This document shows positions 62,101-64,000 of a DNA stretch of 64,000 nucleotides, one piece after another. The stretch spans positions 884,352 to 948,351 of the forward strand of contig NZ_CP104395.1 of the NCBI RefSeq assembly GCF_029207735.1, read 5' to 3'. Position 1 is the stretch's first letter. Each line of letters begins with the position of its first letter. Source of the stretch: Candidatus Nanohalococcus occultus. GTDB taxonomy: Archaea > Nanohalarchaeota > Nanosalinia > Nanosalinales > Nanosalinaceae. The notes below the pieces were generated by a model. It was not told the origin of the DNA and made no database searches. It saw nothing but the letters and a program-made list of their open reading frames with translations. Position numbers and translations under genes: made by a program.

Positions 62101-63267
62101 GTTTCTGAAGAGTACCATAGAGAAAGTAACATTTCCATCCCCGAGTTAAAGTTGCTTTCTAACTCCGGGGACTTCACCAACGGCTCGTCTGAGTACACCG
62201 AGTCCCCAAGCAAAAAACACAGAGTGGTTACTGGAGATGAACTCAACTACGTTCAGGCAGCTCAGAGAGTTGAAGATAACGACACCTTAATTCTGGATGA
62301 GGCACATCTCGAGGTACGTTACACGTCCCCTGTCAACGTCGAACTAGTGAACCGTCAGGGCCAACTGTCCGCAACTGTTTACTCAAGTAACAACCAGAAT
62401 CTGACATTTGTCTACAGTATCAACGGCAATGAAAGCCGATTTAGTCGGAGTATAGACGGCTCTGAGAACATCTCTCTGAGTTCTCTCGAACCCAGAACGT
62501 ACGAGGCACAGATAGACGTGTTCAACGACAGAATCCGTGTCTCAGATGCCAAGAGCTTCAGGGTGAAAAAGGACGTAAAAACCTATCTTTTTAGCCCTGA
62601 TATCGATGCCGGCGCCCAGAGAGATATCCGAGCAGTAATCGAGAACCCTAACGGCTTCGAAATAGCAAAAAGTCTTAGCTTAGAACTTAATGGAGCCGCA
62701 AGCCTAGCACTTATGGAAAACCGTACAAAAGAAGTCACAGTTCCACCTAACAGCTCGAGAACTGTAAAATGGGCGGTTCTAGGAGTTAAAGAAGGTAACG
62801 TAACCGCCAGCCTGGAAGACAAGAACACAAGTTTCAAGGTGGAAAAATCCAGAGATCTGAATCAGCTGATTTCAACTTCGAAGGCTTTAAAGACAGTTTC
62901 CGGAAGACAGACAAAGCTAAAGAAGCACCAGGAAGACGATCAAACCTATTTGGAAATCCAAAACAAAGAAGCCAAGCTGAAACTTTCTAAGGGTTTCGGA
63001 AGCTACAATTCCACACTTCAAACAGACAGCTTCCGATCAGAAATACGTTTCAAGCCCGAAAAACAGCTATACGTGTTAAAAACTTCCTCAGGCAGCTATA
63101 GCTCAGTTTTATCGGACGGGAAGTCCAAGTCAGTAGCAGAAGGCATAGACAAACAGACAGCGGAAAAACTACTCGAGTTAACCCTAAAAGAAACACAGAA
63201 GTTCGATAAATTCTTAAGTTTTACCGCAGACGAAACCAAGGTCTCCATAGGAAACCAAGGATTTTGA
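59167..63267 (+). CDS. Giant secreted protein with degenerate C25 (gingipain-like) domain
   Basis: About 1366 aa from ATG 59167, signal peptide ending LVPTVQG. Residues about 20-400 are a beta-propeller-like repeat region. About 420-850 resembles a C25/caspase-like peptidase: YSDMSYGNLDDDKKLEAAVG RYPES pattern, ADVFYYSGIGNSREW where the catalytic His of GHG is Ile (about 772), and IVFDSSTNGA where the Cys position is Ser (about 812-813), followed by YIGFSSVGYHS. The C-terminal 450 residues are Ig/CARDB-like domains ending in a charged beta region. No TM at the C-terminus. Likely structural or ligand binding rather than a protease. Confidence 0.8.
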   Translation: MKQKAVLAAILILVPTVQGLSLDKQEIDSSNRDIISAKTHHNSVVIASKDSIKKISASQNFTRDFSVRLNDLSLRRGYIMTVSKVTGNDAIILDFKDGETLYREDLGNWLDKGQIYRDDGNFVFLATSHSFIKVIEDGEVKNLDYPNRKRIKAINERLYDIDSDNKREGLLDTTKEEGFRKIEAFTLNGEVEWIYKVFSNHHADSRFVPPNKVLVDWKGKFALLHSSNGSEIWRKNVENVENDPVVLEDSFLYSNSTHLVWRDFSGEVMKSEKLDQKIDKLARNSERVLLAGFQGDKLSVFGMEGEKLSSVKIGDLKGEIDFYGNGDISVRTQRKVYRISVERDRSFNGRSFYGTGDSMLKALSLNRSSFVGSERSSFKDLSENKLVEATDSTVSEAYDYYNVSEKWYAGSREKSVYLGALAARNGAVLTFNKDEAERDFSDRSLEDIRERFEDVFEPNHLVLADLDSDSGVLAAHMAVKEGYMPIDYSQDVVRKSSAEKHNEVNGVKDVDSRIKDRFSEIGNNWKSISEGRYVSILEGPRKAYSDPVNLPLLSDGKDGDIFYSDMSYGNLDDDKKLEAAVGRYPESTSKASVLFHRSIRRDKGERAVVASEYLHKNWPVVLATLGGGVLNGNTAEEILEKEGYNTTHVVEHRADPVGLLINTAGGPAFLKGLDATQDKLEEYVVESSASMIKNGLVIVKGLEYAKGTLLVYMEFEWDEYGSDFEIDFPTEPTVEELQEFIFGLFPDKHEKLTEENLQKRLSEADVFYYSGIGNSREWKLPSNTNRIEGAYSKKELTPEEIPEMKDSIVFDSSTNGADRDAEIRQSLMKNGVSNYIGFSSVGYHSYSSVIANNFFKYGDTAGESFIEGVNSLRTSGFIYSPSSSYKPGVRKKMARSGMVYGNPETVKDPLEKPALNSTKNCKDRICTLEVSINPSPEKVGDSYRFNTSDYALKPFRPIVPLYSFSHHLPEGSEILQTEVSEEYHRESNISIPELKLLSNSGDFTNGSSEYTESPSKKHRVVTGDELNYVQAAQRVEDNDTLILDEAHLEVRYTSPVNVELVNRQGQLSATVYSSNNQNLTFVYSINGNESRFSRSIDGSENISLSSLEPRTYEAQIDVFNDRIRVSDAKSFRVKKDVKTYLFSPDIDAGAQRDIRAVIENPNGFEIAKSLSLELNGAASLALMENRTKEVTVPPNSSRTVKWAVLGVKEGNVTASLEDKNTSFKVEKSRDLNQLISTSKALKTVSGRQTKLKKHQEDDQTYLEIQNKEAKLKLSKGFGSYNSTLQTDSFRSEIRFKPEKQLYVLKTSSGSYSSVLSDGKSKSVAEGIDKQTAEKLLELTLKETQKFDKFLSFTADETKVSIGNQGF

Positions 63268-63274
63268 TTTATAA

Positions 63275-63299
63275 GTAGCGGTTTTTCTGAGGCCGCTAC
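63275..63299 (+). other. GC-rich hairpin after the giant surface gene
   Basis: GTAGCGG at 63275-63281 pairs exactly with CCGCTAC at 63293-63299, with an 11-base loop containing five Ts. It starts 8 nt after the stop codon, so it could protect or end the transcript; it has no T tail after it (C run instead). Confidence 0.4.
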
Positions 63300-63370
63300 C
63301 CCCCGGTTTCCACTCCAACTTTTTCTCCGGTTTGAGACACTAGGCCAAAATCACCATTTCGATCAAAAAG

Positions 63371-63410
63371 TTGTTCAAAGTGGATTGTTCAAAAAATCTC
63401 CACTTGAAAC
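63371..63410. repeat. Imperfect inverted repeat, 14-bp arms
   Basis: TTGTTCAAAGTGGA (63371-63384) faces TCCACTTGAAACAA (63399-63412) with one or two mismatches/indels; TTGTTCAAA also repeats directly at 63386. It lies in the 168-bp AT-rich gap before the nuclease-like gene. Could be a regulatory hairpin or an end of a lost element; no transposase is present. Confidence 0.4.
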
Positions 63411-63435
63411 AATGGGGTGCTGTTCTCAAAGACCT

Positions 63436-63849
63436 CTATATTGTTGAAAAGCTAAGATTTTCAAAAGCATCAACATAACGCTCATACTTCCCTAGGCTGC
63501 TTTTATTACGCAGTATTTTAAGCGATTGAACATCTGGAAGCTCTGAGGAACTAAAAACCAAGCTATAACGACGTTCTAAGCTCTTACTCATACAGAGAAC
63601 CACTAAATTCCTTCCCTCATATCGTTCTTTTAAACTGCCGTTTTTAGATCCTGAAGCAGTCACAGTTTTGTATTCTTTATCATCAGACATTATAACAGTC
63701 TTTATTTGGATTAAAGCAACTTTTTTATCTTTCAGCGCAATCATATCTGTGCCTCTATCTACTTCAGGCTCATTTACAGAGCATCCACGTCCGATCATAA
63801 TTTTAGCGAGTTCATGATAACCTATTTGGCCTTTAGAGTGATAATTCAT
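63436..63849 (-). CDS. PD-(D/E)XK nuclease-like protein
   Basis: 137 aa. GQIGYHELAKIMIGRGCSVNEPEVDRGTDMIALKDKKVALIQIKTV contains the E...D-x-x-IQIKT core of restriction-endonuclease-like folds (Glu, Asp, then Q-x-K). The rest is basic. Similar small proteins are Holliday-junction-type or restriction-associated nucleases; which is unclear. Lower GC than neighbours and near inverted repeats, so it may be recently acquired. ATG 63849. Confidence 0.7.
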   Translation of the reverse strand: MNYHSKGQIGYHELAKIMIGRGCSVNEPEVDRGTDMIALKDKKVALIQIKTVIMSDDKEYKTVTASGSKNGSLKERYEGRNLVVLCMSKSLERRYSLVFSSSELPDVQSLKILRNKSSLGKYERYVDAFENLSFSTI

Positions 63850-64000
63850 ATAATTAGTTTTTCGTTCCTTTCTAATAAAACACCCACCCCCCTAGATTTC
63901 CTGTGGAGTGTTTTCTGACAACAAAACAAACTCAACATAACAAGGTAATAATAATATAACGGCGTGATATCTGTATCTTTGGGTATTCTGAGTAGTTCCA
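63850..64000. other. AT-rich stretch with no gene seen
   Basis: 151 bases at the window end. No open frame of convincing size, no tRNA-like fold. It contains AATAATAATATAAC and a C-run (CCACCCCCC). A gene beginning past the edge is possible. Confidence 0.5.

Noticed and set aside
63371..63410. Insertion-sequence terminal repeat
   Set aside because: No transposase or second copy in the window; kept only as a repeat.
1..64000. CRISPR array or rRNA operon
   Set aside because: No spaced direct repeats of 24-40 bases and no rRNA-like conserved blocks were found on reading through the window.

Overview
The window looks like chromosomal DNA of a small-genome halophilic archaeon, most likely a DPANN member such as Nanohaloarchaeota. 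The archaeal assignment is firm: Pelota, diphthine synthase, archaeal-type NAC, Trm5, archaeal SecD/SecF, AglB (WWDYG motif), DUF357 and DUF63 are all present, and several genes have a TATA box 25-30 nt upstream of the start codon, as in leaderless archaeal transcripts. The halophilic DPANN placement is an inference from Asp/Glu-rich proteins, mid-range GC, short versions of conserved proteins and very tight packing (4-10 nt overlaps, divergent starts only 5-30 nt apart). No rRNA, CRISPR array or insertion sequence was found. The only RNA gene seen is tRNA-Ser(GCU).

Region 1 (1-19.8 kb) is dominated by minus-strand genes for membrane and surface proteins: small 1-4 TM proteins, a zinc-ribbon membrane protein, coiled-coil proteins, large secreted Ig/PKD-type proteins, three consecutive lipoproteins and two large membrane-anchored ectoproteins. 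None is an obvious member of a characterised machine, and together they may encode a cell-surface or secretion apparatus. Housekeeping genes (trm5, dphB, DUF357, DUF63) are interspersed.

Region 2 (19.8-34.1 kb) is mostly housekeeping: Pelota, an HtrA-type protease, a lipoprotein thermonuclease, thymidine kinase, a ZIP transporter, tRNA-Ser, a PRC-barrel protein, a winged-helix regulator, a MazG-like hydrolase overlapping a ubiquitin-like (SAMP/MoaD) gene with no usual start codon, an OGG-type glycosylase, a lamin-tail protein, an AI-2E-family permease, a TctA-like permease, NAC, a frameshifted short-chain dehydrogenase, and secF-secD.

Region 3 (34.2-59.1 kb) is a large glycan island. It starts with a plus-strand operon for N-glycosylation (AglB, GlcNAc-1-P-transferase-like enzyme, two glycosyltransferases, an AglD-type membrane protein). 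It continues with two sugar epimerases, a ribbon-helix-helix/degenerate nucleotidyltransferase fusion, FolD next to a sugar-formyltransferase-like gene, a flippase, a CysD-like PP-loop protein with a small RHH protein, a NeuB fused to a TIM barrel, NeuA, a GT-B-like protein, an FkbM methyltransferase, and a minus-strand operon of four glycosyltransferases plus a sulfatase-superfamily enzyme. The working picture is a lipid-linked glycan containing a nonulosonic acid and possibly formylated or otherwise modified sugars, transferred to surface proteins such as those of region 1.

Region 4 (59.2-64 kb) holds a giant secreted protein with a gingipain/C25-like domain whose catalytic residues look replaced, then AT-rich DNA with inverted repeats and a PD-(D/E)XK-like protein. 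No stretch over about 300 bases lacks a gene, provided the upstream half of the 8768-9430 gene is accepted as coding.
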